Assembly: GCA_035638255.1 (NCBI GenBank)
Contig: DASRAJ010000172.1
Location: 20,367-84,366, forward strand
Reading direction: 5' to 3'
Source: DASRAJ01 sp035638255
Lineage (GTDB): Bacteria > Bacteroidota > Bacteroidia > Chitinophagales > UBA10324
Length of the DNA: 64,000 bases
The position numbers and the translations under genes were made by a program. Under the pieces are notes generated by a model. The model saw only the letters and a list, made by a program, of their open reading frames with translations, did not search any database and had not been told where the DNA came from. Numbering within the stretch: the first letter of the stretch is position 1; the number at the start of each line of letters is the position of its first letter. Shown piece after piece: positions 40,095 to 48,936 of this stretch.

Positions 40095-41683
40095 GAGACA
40101 GAGGTCATTTTTTCAAAAGTAGAAATTGCATTCGTCATCCGTGTTGCTGTTTCTTCTTTTCCCAAAAGAGAAATGATCTCAAAAACTGCGGGACCATTCT
40201 TCGTCCCTATTAATGCCACACGAAGAATTGGCAAAAGATCGCCAGCTTTCAAATTATTTTTTTGCAGGAAGGAATGAAGAAACTCATCCACTGAAGTCGT
40301 ACTGAAGTCACTGAACGATTTCATTTCATCAATGAGCAAACCGAAATTTGTTTTTGCTTTTTCATTCCACTTACTCTTCACCACAAGTTCGTCAAATGAA
40401 GTGGGCTGCTGAAAAAAGAAACTTCCGTTTTCCCAGAATTCTGAAATGAAACTGCAACGGCCTTTCAGCACGTCGCACACTTTTGCAACATAATCCTTAC
40501 TCGCGGATTGTTCGGCCGGGTTTACACTGAGCGAAGCCGAAGTGCTCACCATAACATTTTTCTCCTGAAGAACAGGTATGAAATACTCAGCAAGCTGAGC
40601 ACCACTCATCTTCTTCATGAATTCATGATTGAACCACTTGGCCTTCTCGAAATCGAATCTCGCGCCCGCTTTATGAATGTGTTCAATACTGAATTCGTGA
40701 ATCATTTCTTCTATCGTCATCACTTCTTTATCGCCGGAAGGATGCCAGCCCAGCAAGGCCAGAAAATTCACAAGGGGCTCCGGAAAAAATCCGCGTTCAC
40801 GAAAACCTTTTGACTCTTCGCCACTCGAAGGATCTTTCCAGTTAAGAGCAAAAACAGGAAAACCCAGACGATCTCCATCGCGCTTACTCAGCTTTCCATT
40901 CCCGTCGGGGCGAAGCAGCAAAGGCAGGTGTGCAAACTGTGGCATCACTTCTTCCCATCCAAAAAATTTATAGAGCAGCACGTGCAGCGGTGCAGAAGGC
41001 AACCACTCTTCTCCCCGAATCACGTGAGTGATCTTCATCAAATAATCATCAACCGTGTTGGCAAGATGGTACGTAGGCCACCCATCGGATTTGAAAAGGA
41101 CTTTATCATCAAGCTGGTTGGAATCAACGGTGACTTCACCACGTATGAGATCGTTAAAGACAACAGTTTCATTCGCCGGAATTTTTGTACGGATCACATA
41201 ATGATCGCCGTGATCAATTTTAGTCTTCACTTCTGCTGCGGAAAGCGTGAGTGAATTTTTCATAGACATCCGCGTGGCGGAATCATACTGCTGTGAGGAA
41301 TTTTTCTCTTCCTTCAATCGCTCCCTCATGGCTTCCAATTCTTCCGGAGTATCAAATGCGTAGTATGCATGATCTTTTTGCAAAAGCATTTCAGCATAAG
41401 CAAGGTAAATTTCTTTTCGCTCTGATTGGCGGTAAGGTGCATAGGATCCTCCTGCATTGGGTCCTTCATCATTCATGATGCCACACCAGTTCAATGATTC
41501 TAAAATATACTCTTCAGCTCCGGATACTGCGCGGTTTTGATCGGTATCTTCAATGCGAATTATAAAACTGCCTTTGTTCTTCTTCGCAAAAAAATAATTG
41601 TACAGTGCAGTACGCACTCCACCGATGTGCAGCGGACCTGTGGGGCTTGGCGCGAATCTTACTCTTACGGGGCTATTATCCAT
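40091..41683 (-). CDS. gltX: Glutamyl-tRNA synthetase
   Basis: 530 residues. The class I HIGH signature is in FAPSPTGPLHIGGVRTALYN, and KLSKRDGD is the KMSKS-like loop. The Rossmann core and the C-terminal helical anticodon-binding part (LLPILRVALIGTKNGPAVFE) are complete. The enzyme charges tRNA-Glu. About residues 376-393 (STSASLSVNPAEQSAS) are an insert relative to the usual ...-EYVAKVC- junction, encoded by a palindromic repeat of the CACTGAGCGAAG type. Its -7 box lies only 8 bp before the ATG. It heads an apparent operon with the Lys-rich protein, the B12-binding protein and perhaps the secreted protein at 38592. Confidence 0.95.
   Translation of the reverse strand: MDNSPVRVRFAPSPTGPLHIGGVRTALYNYFFAKKNKGSFIIRIEDTDQNRAVSGAEEYILESLNWCGIMNDEGPNAGGSYAPYRQSERKEIYLAYAEMLLQKDHAYYAFDTPEELEAMRERLKEEKNSSQQYDSATRMSMKNSLTLSAAEVKTKIDHGDHYVIRTKIPANETVVFNDLIRGEVTVDSNQLDDKVLFKSDGWPTYHLANTVDDYLMKITHVIRGEEWLPSAPLHVLLYKFFGWEEVMPQFAHLPLLLRPDGNGKLSKRDGDRLGFPVFALNWKDPSSGEESKGFRERGFFPEPLVNFLALLGWHPSGDKEVMTIEEMIHEFSIEHIHKAGARFDFEKAKWFNHEFMKKMSGAQLAEYFIPVLQEKNVMVSTSASLSVNPAEQSASKDYVAKVCDVLKGRCSFISEFWENGSFFFQQPTSFDELVVKSKWNEKAKTNFGLLIDEMKSFSDFSTTSVDEFLHSFLQKNNLKAGDLLPILRVALIGTKNGPAVFEIISLLGKEETATRMTNAISTFEKMTSVS
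40515..40550. repeat. Palindromic repeat inserted in frame in gltX
   Basis: CACTGAGCGAAGCCGAAGTG (40524-40543) with flanks GGTTTA and CTCACC belongs to a widespread family of intergenic palindromes. Here it lies inside gltX, read in frame as part of SASLSVNPAEQSAS at a surface-loop position. Confidence 0.6.
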
Positions 41684-41690
41684 AAGTTGG

Positions 41691-41698
41691 CAAAGGTA
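41691..41698 (-). promoter_or_regulatory. -7 box of gltX, near-leaderless
   Basis: TACCTTTG on the minus strand, a perfect TAnnTTTG, separated from the ATG at 41683 by only seven bases (CCAACTT). The start of transcription should therefore fall on or beside the start codon. Confidence 0.55.
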
Positions 41699-41846
41699 GA
41701 AAATCGTGAAAGTGAAGTGAGGGCAAGGATGAAAATGAGGGAGCGTGTTGAAAGATTCTCTTATAAGCTATTGCAACCGCGATCACGAAATCAGCATCTT
41801 CTGAATAATTCTTTCGGATAAACGTCTTTACCAATATACGGCACAC

Positions 41847-42470
41847 ATGAGCATGTATTTCATTAAAACACCTGAACTTCTCAAGCGCATTTACCCAAAT
41901 CAAATCTGGAGCTACCCTGCTTCTGAAAAAAAAATCTTTCTCACATTTGATGACGGTCCCACTCCCGGTATCACTGAGACTGTTTTGAAAGAATTAAAAA
42001 AATTTTCTGCAAAGGCAACTTTCTTTTTAGTCGGACAGAATGCTGAACGTAATCCCGGGTTGGTTTCACTCATTCATAAGGAAGGGCATTCAATCGGCAA
42101 TCATACTTACAAGCATGTGAATGGATGGCAGATGAGCACTAAGCGTTATCTCAAAGAAGTTTTAAAGTGTGATGAGGTTGTTCACAGTACACTGTTTCGC
42201 CCTCCTTACGGACGCATTACCCGCTCGCAAACACGCGTGATGATGCATCGCTACAAAGTAATAATGTGGGATGTTCTCAGCGGTGATTTTGATACTACTA
42301 TAACGAAGGAACGGGTATTGAAAAACGTTTTAGAGAATACGCGGCCGGGATCTATCATTGTTTTTCATGATAGTGTGAAAGCCGCGGACCGAATGCAATA
42401 TGCATTGCCGCGTGTGCTGGAATATTTTTCTCAGAGGAATTTTTCTTTCGAGAAGCTGACCGTCCATTAA
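41847..42470 (+). CDS. Polysaccharide deacetylase (NodB domain)
   Basis: 207 residues (start at 41847 or 41853). The NodB motifs are complete: TFDDGPTPGITETVL with the catalytic and zinc Asp, HSIGNHTYKH with the two zinc histidines (H-x3-H), LFRPPYGRIT, and the closing MWDVLSGDFDTT and IIVFHDS. It removes acetyl groups from N-acetylated sugars of a cell-surface or wall polymer. There is no signal peptide, so it acts in the cytoplasm or is exported in another way. It is convergent with the OMP gene, whose stop begins at the next base. Confidence 0.92.
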   Translation: MSMYFIKTPELLKRIYPNQIWSYPASEKKIFLTFDDGPTPGITETVLKELKKFSAKATFFLVGQNAERNPGLVSLIHKEGHSIGNHTYKHVNGWQMSTKRYLKEVLKCDEVVHSTLFRPPYGRITRSQTRVMMHRYKVIMWDVLSGDFDTTITKERVLKNVLENTRPGSIIVFHDSVKAADRMQYALPRVLEYFSQRNFSFEKLTVH

Positions 42471-43133
42471 TTATTTCAGAAGAATACCAATCTTGAATCC
42501 CGCATCTAATGCGAAAGGTATGGTGTTAGAAACCTGTAGATGGCTGTATTTATAAGGTACTAAATAATTAAGATCGTAACTGCCATAGCCACTGAAATAA
42601 TCCGGAGCATAAATAGAGGACCATCCATAACCCATTCCGCCGTACAACTCCAGAGAAATTGTTTTGGCAAGTATCCATTGCTTTCCCAATTGAAGCATCA
42701 GGGCGAATGAATTGTTTACACCTCTTTTATCGCCGTAGCCACTTGATGAATTGCCGCTGTAATCGAATCCGAATCCGCTGTAAATGATTTGGGGATTAAA
42801 ATAAGCACCCTGAAAATCATTGAAGCGTTTCATTCCATCCATGGTATAATCCGGAGAGAAATAAAATTTTACACCCCCTTTTACAAACAATCCTGTCGCA
42901 TGATTGTTAATGGGCACCACGCTCGCACCGATAATTCCGATATCGCCGGTGAAGGTCACGCTGTTCACCAATGGTTGCTCATACCCCAACGTCAGATTTC
43001 CTGTGAGCGGAGAAAAGAAATCTACCTTGATGATTCGATTTTTTATCGCAGGGGGTGTTGTCGAAGTAACCTCTTGTGCCTTTGCTGAGAGTAGCAATGA
43101 AATGCAGCATGCAAATAGTGTGGTTTTTTTCAT
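42471..43133 (-). CDS. Small outer-membrane beta-barrel-type protein
   Basis: 220 residues from the ATG at 43133 (signal peptide KKTTLFACCISLLLSAKAQ). Amphipathic strands follow: KVDFFSPLTGNLTLGYEQPL, VTFTGDIGIIGASVVP, KGGVKFYFSPDY, WILAKTISLELYGGMGYGWS, ending IPFALDAGFKIGILLK. This is the layout of small 8-10-strand outer-membrane proteins. Function unknown. A perfect TATATTTG box lies 19 nt upstream. Confidence 0.75.
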   Translation of the reverse strand: MKKTTLFACCISLLLSAKAQEVTSTTPPAIKNRIIKVDFFSPLTGNLTLGYEQPLVNSVTFTGDIGIIGASVVPINNHATGLFVKGGVKFYFSPDYTMDGMKRFNDFQGAYFNPQIIYSGFGFDYSGNSSSGYGDKRGVNNSFALMLQLGKQWILAKTISLELYGGMGYGWSSIYAPDYFSGYGSYDLNYLVPYKYSHLQVSNTIPFALDAGFKIGILLK

Positions 43134-43151
43134 GGTGTGCAGATTATTTCT

Positions 43152-43159
43152 CAAATATA
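43152..43159 (-). promoter_or_regulatory. -7 box of the small barrel gene
   Basis: TATATTTG on the minus strand, perfect TAnnTTTG, 19-26 nt before the ATG at 43133. It lies back to back with the TatD promoter 29 bp away. Confidence 0.5.
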
Positions 43160-43187
43160 AGAATAGCCAACGATGAATGTACGACAT

Positions 43188-43195
43188 TAAATTTG
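43188..43195 (+). promoter_or_regulatory. -7 box of the TatD-family gene
   Basis: TAAATTTG, perfect TAnnTTTG, followed by the ATG at 43214 after 18 nt. Divergent from the barrel gene promoter. Confidence 0.5.
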
Positions 43196-43213
43196 CATCG
43201 CAATTTGCACAAA

Positions 43214-43990
43214 ATGATAATTGATACTCATTGCCACTTGTACCTGCCTGAATTCGATGATGATCGTGAAGAAATGCTTCAGCGGGCTGAGGTGATTGGT
43301 GTGAAAAATTTCATGCTTCCGAATATTGATTCTTCCTCGATAGCGCCTATGCTCTCATTGTGCAAGGAACATTCGTCATCCTGTTTTCCAATGATGGGAT
43401 TGCACCCGTGTTCGGTGAAAGAAAACTGGAAAACAGAAAGCAGAGAAATAGAAAGGCACCTGTTGGATCAGAAACAAAAGTGGTACGGCATCGGAGAAAC
43501 AGGATTGGACTATTTCTGGGATAAAACCTTTATTGATCAGCAGAAAGAAAACTTTCAGGCGCACATTGATTGGGCGAAGCAACTCCGGCTTCCCATCATC
43601 ATTCATAGCCGTGATGCACTTGATGATTGTATAATAATGATTCGAAAAAATAAAGATGAAAATCTTGAGGGGATTTTTCACTGCTTCTCAGGTACGACGG
43701 AGCAGGCAAATCAAATTATGGAGTTAGGGTTTTATTTGGGAATCGGAGGTGTTGTAACTTTTAAGAATTCAGGATTGGATAAAGTGCTGGAGGAAATTTC
43801 TCTCTCTCATGTTGTTCTCGAAACCGATTCACCCTACTTATCCCCTGTTCCTTTCAGAGGAAAAAGAAATGAAAGCAGTTACCTGAAATTTGTGGTGAGG
43901 AAAATTTCAGAGATCAAAAAAATTCCGGAAGAAGAAATAGCTGAGATCACTACGCGAAATGCCAAAAAGGTTTTTCAAATTACTGCTTGA
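43214..43990 (+). CDS. TatD-family metal-dependent hydrolase
   Basis: 258 residues from the ATG at 43214, the point where family similarity begins (IIDTHCHLYLPEFDDDRE). Zinc-site residues: DTHCHL, the Glu in YGIGETGLDYFWD, LPIIIHSRDAL, FHCFSGTTEQA and LETDSPYLSP. TatD proteins are 3'-5' exonuclease/deoxyribonucleases used in DNA turnover and repair. The length is normal. It sits immediately before tRNA-Ser (GGA). The open frame extends upstream through the divergent promoter, which is why a longer start was rejected. Confidence 0.92.
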   Translation: MIIDTHCHLYLPEFDDDREEMLQRAEVIGVKNFMLPNIDSSSIAPMLSLCKEHSSSCFPMMGLHPCSVKENWKTESREIERHLLDQKQKWYGIGETGLDYFWDKTFIDQQKENFQAHIDWAKQLRLPIIIHSRDALDDCIIMIRKNKDENLEGIFHCFSGTTEQANQIMELGFYLGIGGVVTFKNSGLDKVLEEISLSHVVLETDSPYLSPVPFRGKRNESSYLKFVVRKISEIKKIPEEEIAEITTRNAKKVFQITA

Positions 43991-44058
43991 AGCTGCGTGA
44001 AATTTTCTGACCTTTGCGTCTCAATTTTAAATTTGGAAATTTTGAAATTGAAAATTTA

Positions 44059-44146
44059 GGAGAGATGTCCGAGTGGCCGAAGGAGCACGCCTGGAAAGTG
44101 TGTATACTCCAAAAGGGTATCGTGGGTTCGAATCCCACTCTCTCCG
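44059..44146 (+). tRNA. tRNA-Ser (GGA)
   Basis: 88 nt with acceptor stem GGAGAGA/TCTCTCC and discriminator G, anticodon stem CACGC/GTGTG with loop CTGGAAA (anticodon GGA at 44093-44095), a long variable arm (TATACTCC...GGGTAT) as required for serine tRNAs, and T-arm GTGGG-TTCGAAT-CCCAC. CCA is not encoded. Confidence 0.96.
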
Positions 44147-44204
44147 CATTTATATGAGTAATTTTTATTGGTCTTGTTTTTGTCATAAGCGATAAATCTT
44201 CTTA

Positions 44205-44711
44205 ATGAAAAAAACATTCTTCACTATCATTCTCCTTGTTGCGGCAATATCATTTGCTTCAGCACAAGACATTATCAAGGGGTTGTCATACACCGTTTCG
44301 CTCGTGCCCAAAAGCATGAAGACTCCAAACATTAAGTTCAAAGATGGCTCGGGGATCAGTTTGAAGTACGATGCCGAATCCGGCATTCATGTACTCATGA
44401 ACAAAAACGGGAAGCAATATGATTTTTGTGAACCGTTCTTCAACACCAAACTGGTTCAGGTAGGTGAAGTGGATATAGATAAAGACGGAAGACTGGAAAT
44501 AATTGTAGCAAGCAGAAGTTCCTCTTCGACTATTGAGATAAAAGTTTTTAAGAAAGCCGAATTCGAAATACTCTATAAAGAATGGAGTGACTTCACCGGC
44601 GTATCCGCGGTGGAATTTCCCGGCAATGGCACGGTAAAGTTGTATGATCAAACGGGCAATGCTGGTATCTACACCTTCAGCGACGACGGAAAACTTTCAG
44701 AATCACAATGA
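44205..44711 (+). CDS. Secreted protein with one FG-GAP-like repeat
   Basis: 168 residues. Signal peptide (KKTFFTIILLVAAISFASAQ), then a beta-rich domain with a calcium-loop-like stretch VDIDKDGRLEIIVASRS, as in FG-GAP/VCBS repeats. There is no T9SS tail. No close family recognised. It lies between two tRNA-Ser genes of opposite orientation. Confidence 0.7.
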   Translation: MKKTFFTIILLVAAISFASAQDIIKGLSYTVSLVPKSMKTPNIKFKDGSGISLKYDAESGIHVLMNKNGKQYDFCEPFFNTKLVQVGEVDIDKDGRLEIIVASRSSSSTIEIKVFKKAEFEILYKEWSDFTGVSAVEFPGNGTVKLYDQTGNAGIYTFSDDGKLSESQ

Positions 44712-44778
44712 GGTGATTCTTCTTTCCCCTCAATATTTTTTTCTCAGAGAACTTATAATCGGAAACTAAAGTGAAGTG

Positions 44779-44865
44779 CGGAGAGAGAGGGATTCGAACC
44801 CCCGGTACCGCAAGCAGTACAACAGATTTCGAGTCTGCCGCATTCGACCACTCTGCCATCTCTCC
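44779..44865 (-). tRNA. tRNA-Ser (CGA)
   Basis: 87 nt on the minus strand. The acceptor GGAGAGA/TCTCTCC is the same as in tRNA-Ser (GGA). Anticodon stem GCAGA/TCTGT with loop CTCGAAA (anticodon CGA at 44831-44829), long variable arm (TGTACTGC...GCGGTACC) and T-arm GGGGG-TTCGAAT-CCCTC. CCA is not encoded. Confidence 0.95.
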
Positions 44866-44913
44866 TTTTACCGCGCGCGAAACTATCAAATAATCTGCGC
44901 GCACATTTTCTTC

Positions 44914-45609
44914 TTATTCAATCCCTGCTGCTTTCGCCTTTAATGCTTCAAGTACTTTTTGCTGGTCTTCAATTTCCTTCTGCTTCGCTGTTTGTTTTTT
45001 TTCATTCTGCCTGATCCCTTCTTCTGAATCCTTGATGGTTTGCTCACAATCCTTGATCTTTTTGTGAAGAGAAGCATTTTGCCTTACCAAATCACTTTGC
45101 TCCCGCGATTTTTCTCCCAGCACTTTCTGAGCATCCTCAATTTGATTTTGTACGGCAATAGTTGCTTCCTGCCTTGCAAAATCATGAATCATGCGCTGGG
45201 CAATTTCAAATCTGTTAGTGTTATCCTTTGAGTTCAGATAGACGCCCCCCAAATTGAAAAACACCTCCATCTGCACCCCCTTTTGTTGTTGCGTAGTGAT
45301 TGAATACACGTCCACCGGATCGTCACCCAACTGTTTGATCACGGCGTTATGAAAAAAGTACTCCCCTTTCGTTTGATCGGCTTTAGTATCAAACTGTTTC
45401 ATGTACTTAGCAAAATCGTGCTCCACATCTTTTTGCCGGACGTCAGGAATAAATACGGTGAGACAATGATTGTAGCCCTGACTCATTTTCTCTGTGGCTT
45501 CATTTACATTGATCACAATTTTGTCAGGCTCAGCATGCCTGGTGCTGTCTTGTGCAAAAAGATGCATCGCAATAATAAAGGTTGCTGCAAAAAGGAGTGT
45601 TCGTTTCAT
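44914..45609 (-). CDS. Secreted coiled-coil protein
   Basis: 231 residues. Signal peptide (KRTLLFAATFIIAMHLFAQ). Residues ~25-145 form a globular alpha/beta domain (CLTVFIPDVRQKDVEHDFAK, VYSITTQQQKGVQMEVFFNL), and ~145-231 a long coiled coil (QNQIEDAQKVLGEKSREQ..., EIEDQQKVLEALKAK). The plan resembles periplasmic proteins of Bacteroidota with unknown role. It precedes the S1/P1-like gene (downstream on the same strand is the tRNA), which may be chance. Confidence 0.65.
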   Translation of the reverse strand: MKRTLLFAATFIIAMHLFAQDSTRHAEPDKIVINVNEATEKMSQGYNHCLTVFIPDVRQKDVEHDFAKYMKQFDTKADQTKGEYFFHNAVIKQLGDDPVDVYSITTQQQKGVQMEVFFNLGGVYLNSKDNTNRFEIAQRMIHDFARQEATIAVQNQIEDAQKVLGEKSREQSDLVRQNASLHKKIKDCEQTIKDSEEGIRQNEKKQTAKQKEIEDQQKVLEALKAKAAGIE

Positions 45610-45649
45610 GATTAATTTTTTGTGACGGAAATGTTCTATGAATCAAAAA

Positions 45650-46660
45650 TTATTCTTCAGGACGCCCGATTGTTTTTCCATCGCGCCATGCTTTGTCCAT
45701 CGCTTGCAGTTGTTCCTGTTCCTCAGGTGAGGGAGGAGAATCATTCAGCTTGCTCAAATCCGGTTGGCCTGCGTTCACCCAGGCGGTGTACCAGAAACTT
45801 CCAAGGCAGATTATTGCAGCCCTCATTCGCCGCTCTTCCATGTTATTAAGCATTGATTGATACGCCGCGGAAAAATCTTTCGAATAATTGCGAACCATTT
45901 GATTGCCACGCTGCTCAAAAGAATATTTCTGATCAGAAGGAAATTTCTCTGATAAAGTTTTTTCGAAACTCAATACTGAATCCACTTCACCATTGCTTTG
46001 CATCACGACATCCCATATTTTTTCCGAAGGATGTGAAATGTATTCCGCTTTGCCCACAAAATAATCATATCCATCACCGAACAATTCCGGAACGCGCGAT
46101 TCCCAGAATCCATGAATGCCAACCTGATTCGTAAGCTGACCGTTATAATTCCTGGTACAATGCAGGGGCACATGCGCATCAGCAATATAGTGACCGATGT
46201 CAGCGGAATAGTGGAGAATTTTCCACTTGCTTTTTTCCTTGAACGCATCCGTGAGGCGGTACAGTTCAAGCGTAATATACCATGGAACGATTCCATGACG
46301 ATTCAAGGTATCCTCTCCATATTTCGCCAGGGCATCATCCCATCTCCGCGGCAAACTGTCGAATGGAAAACTTCCGTAGCGATCAAGATCAATATAATGA
46401 TGGGGCGCTTCATTCGGATCACTGTAACGGCGCTTGTCGGGATCAACAGCGTGCAGTGTAATATACTCAATGTTCTCTTTGTAAAATGAAACCATCTGCG
46501 GCGGCAGTGTGAACACCGCCATGTGATTTATTTTTTGATGTGCCCAAAATCCCCATGAGAAAGAAATTCCAAAATCCAAAATCCAAAATCCAAAGAATAT
46601 TGTTGAAGCGACAATGATTCGAAATATTTTATTTGGGTAGAACATTCTTTTACAATTCAC
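45650..46660 (-). CDS. S1/P1-type nuclease or zinc phospholipase C-like protein
   Basis: 336 residues. A hydrophobic N-terminus (IVASTIFFGFWILDFGISFS) precedes the mature start WGFWAHQKINHMAVFTLP; in S1/P1 and phospholipase C-type enzymes an N-terminal Trp and a following His are zinc ligands. Further ligands fit ITLHAVDPDKRR, APHHYIDLDRYG, LHYSADIGHYIADAHVPLHC (H-x3-D and H-x3-H pattern) and HGFWESRV. The enzyme class hydrolyses phosphodiesters. It is followed (upstream on the map) by the coiled-coil protein on the same strand. Substrate not predictable. Confidence 0.85.
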   Translation of the reverse strand: MNCKRMFYPNKIFRIIVASTIFFGFWILDFGISFSWGFWAHQKINHMAVFTLPPQMVSFYKENIEYITLHAVDPDKRRYSDPNEAPHHYIDLDRYGSFPFDSLPRRWDDALAKYGEDTLNRHGIVPWYITLELYRLTDAFKEKSKWKILHYSADIGHYIADAHVPLHCTRNYNGQLTNQVGIHGFWESRVPELFGDGYDYFVGKAEYISHPSEKIWDVVMQSNGEVDSVLSFEKTLSEKFPSDQKYSFEQRGNQMVRNYSKDFSAAYQSMLNNMEERRMRAAIICLGSFWYTAWVNAGQPDLSKLNDSPPSPEEQEQLQAMDKAWRDGKTIGRPEE

Positions 46661-46704
46661 TATTCACCATTCACTCCCGAAAAATCGGGACAAGTATTCA
46701 CCAA

Positions 46705-47283
46705 TCAAATTTCCGTTACTCCACCCGAAACAATAAACTTCATCGCATCGGCACCATGCAACTGCGGCATGGGTGTAATGTTTTCTCTCGGAACAAGATA
46801 GAGGTTTCCTGAAAAATTATACGAGTGAGGAAAGTACACCGCTACCAAATCAGTCAGACCAAGGGAAGAAAGATTTTCCTTGGTCACAAATCCTAATTTA
46901 CGAATGCCTGCTTCCTTGAATAACATCACCATCACCGGTTGCGAAAACATTTTCTTCTTGTCACCGATGAACGCTGAAAACAAATCTTTGATGGAGGAGT
47001 ACATGAGTTTGGTAATAGGAGTCTGTCCAAACAAATCTTCAAGCCATCCCATTACAGCATTGAAGAAAAATAATTTGGTGAGGAAGCCAACGAAGGTGAT
47101 GAATGCAAGCAAAATGAGAATGCCGCCCCCCGGCCATAAATGCGGAAACAGTCCATGAATAAGTCCATCCATCCATTCGAAAAATAGGAAAAGCACATAC
47201 AGGGTGATGAAGATGGGTGCGGCAAAAAGTAACCCGCGAAAAAAATAGCCGGTGATGCGGCGGAAAAATCTTGTCATGTTCAT
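46705..47283 (-). CDS. DUF502-family membrane protein
   Basis: 192 residues from the ATG at 47283 (or 47277). Two N-terminal membrane segments (YFFRGLLFAAPIFITLYVLFL and GILILLAFITFVGFLTKLFF) are followed by the family motif WLEDLFGQTPITKLMYSSIKD and a C-terminal domain ending MKFIVSGGVTEI. The DUF502 family (COG2928) is widespread and its role is unknown. Length is normal. Confidence 0.88.
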   Translation of the reverse strand: MNMTRFFRRITGYFFRGLLFAAPIFITLYVLFLFFEWMDGLIHGLFPHLWPGGGILILLAFITFVGFLTKLFFFNAVMGWLEDLFGQTPITKLMYSSIKDLFSAFIGDKKKMFSQPVMVMLFKEAGIRKLGFVTKENLSSLGLTDLVAVYFPHSYNFSGNLYLVPRENITPMPQLHGADAMKFIVSGGVTEI

Positions 47284-47466
47284 GAAGGAAAAATTGTTTG
47301 GCAAAAGTATTTGAATAATGAATGGCTAAATGGTTGAATGGTCAAATTGCTAAATGGTTTTTGAAATCGGGTTTTTCAGCCATCCCGATCAAATCGGGAC
47401 CATTTAGCCATTTAACTATCTTTCACTCTACCTCCCTATTTTTACAGCCCACCTAATTCTACAGAA

Positions 47467-48621
47467 ATGAATTTCCAACTTACCGAAGAACATTTGATGA
47501 TTCAGAAAGCCGCCCGTGATTTTGCGCAGCAGGAATTATTGCCGGGCGTGATTGAGCGCGATGAGAAAATGAAATTCCCAAAAGAGCAAATCATGAAGCT
47601 GGCCGATTTGGGTTTTCTCGGCATGATGGTTTCAGGTGATTACGGAGGCAGCGGACTCGATACTATTTCTTATGTGCTGGCGATGGAAGAAATTTCAAAA
47701 GTGGATGCATCGGCTTCGGTGGTGATGAGCGTGAACAATTCACTTGTGTGCTGGGGATTGGAAACGTATGGTAGTGAAGAACAAAAACAAAAATACTTAC
47801 TACCACTTGCAAAAGGAATAAAAGATGGCGAATTATATATCGGAGCATTTTGTCTTTCCGAACCCGAAGCAGGAAGCGACGCAACATCACAACGAACCAT
47901 AGCGATTGACAAGGGGGATCATTACATTATGAATGGAACCAAGAACTGGATCACGAATGGAAATTCAGCATCGGTGTACCTGGTCATGGCGCAAACTGAT
48001 GTATCAAAAGGCAGTCGGGGCATCAACACCTTCATTGTAGAGAAAAGCTGGAAGGGAGTTTCTGTCGGAGCGAAAGAAAATAAACTCGGCATTCGCGGAA
48101 GTGATACACACTCGATCATGTTCCAGGATGTGGTGGTCCCGAAAGAAAACCGGGTTGGTGAAGATGGTTTCGGTTTCAAGTTCGCAATGAAAACTCTGGC
48201 GGGCGGAAGAATCGGAATTGCTTCACAGGCTCTCGGCATCGCGTCAGGTGCGTATGAGCTCGCCCTTGCATATTCGAAGCAACGCAAAGCATTCGGAAAA
48301 GAAATATCACAACACCAAGCTATTCAATTCAAACTCGCCGACATGGCAACGGAGATTGAAGCAGCCCGCTTGCTCATCATGAAAGCTGCCTGGGAAAAAG
48401 ATCAGCACCAGGATTATACTTTATCAGGAAGCATTGCAAAAGTTTTCGCTTCAGAAGTGGCCATGAAGACTGCGACAGAAGCGGTGCAGATTCACGGCGG
48501 GTACGGGTACGTAAAAGAATATCACGTGGAGCGCCTGATGCGTGACGCGAAGATCACACAGATATATGAAGGCACGAGTGAGGTGCAACGTATTGTGATT
48601 TCAAGAAGTATTTTGAAGTGA
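47467..48621 (+). CDS. Acyl-CoA dehydrogenase (short/branched-chain type)
   Basis: 384 residues. All family marks are visible: FAQQELLPGVIERDEKMKFP, the FAD-binding CLSEPEAGSDATSQRT, WITNGNSASVYLV, and the closing VQIHGGYGYVKEYHVERLMR, with the catalytic Glu in QIYEGTSEVQRIVISR. It oxidises acyl-CoA to trans-2-enoyl-CoA, passing electrons to ETF. The position of Glu near the C-terminus fits the short-chain/butyryl class. It may act with the crotonase at 37096. Monocistronic; a hairpin terminator lies 134 bp downstream. Confidence 0.95.
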   Translation: MNFQLTEEHLMIQKAARDFAQQELLPGVIERDEKMKFPKEQIMKLADLGFLGMMVSGDYGGSGLDTISYVLAMEEISKVDASASVVMSVNNSLVCWGLETYGSEEQKQKYLLPLAKGIKDGELYIGAFCLSEPEAGSDATSQRTIAIDKGDHYIMNGTKNWITNGNSASVYLVMAQTDVSKGSRGINTFIVEKSWKGVSVGAKENKLGIRGSDTHSIMFQDVVVPKENRVGEDGFGFKFAMKTLAGGRIGIASQALGIASGAYELALAYSKQRKAFGKEISQHQAIQFKLADMATEIEAARLLIMKAAWEKDQHQDYTLSGSIAKVFASEVAMKTATEAVQIHGGYGYVKEYHVERLMRDAKITQIYEGTSEVQRIVISRSILK

Positions 48622-48754
48622 CGATCAGTAAACCATTCTTCTATGAAATGCATTAATTAGCCGGCTTCTTATTTTACGATTTGCAGTGAAGATCAAAGCA
48701 GGGATTTGTTTGTCCATATCGCTTTTCAATATTTAGAAAAGATCAAAAATTTTG

Positions 48755-48785
48755 AAAGGGTGGGGTAAGATCCACCCTTTTAAAA
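48755..48785 (+). terminator. Hairpin terminator
   Basis: AAAGGGTGG (48755-48763) pairs with CCACCCTTT (48772-48780), followed by TAAAATTT. The rest of 48622-48936, between the dehydrogenase and the T9SS protein, shows no gene. Confidence 0.6.
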
Positions 48786-48936
48786 TTTATCCCGAACATT
48801 GGTTATTATGGTTATCTTCACTGAATTCTTTTCTTACCTTCAGTCGTTTCTTCTCTCATCTCACCGCTTCTTTAATTTATTCCTGAATGAATTTTGGTCA
48901 ATGAAATATTAATTTATTTGAAATCGAAAATTACCT

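Noticed and set aside
40508..40813. Plus-strand frame inside gltX starting FGRVYTERSRSAHH
   Set aside because: This peptide is a known by-product of the CACTGAGCGAAG palindrome read in another frame; gltX on the other strand is certain.
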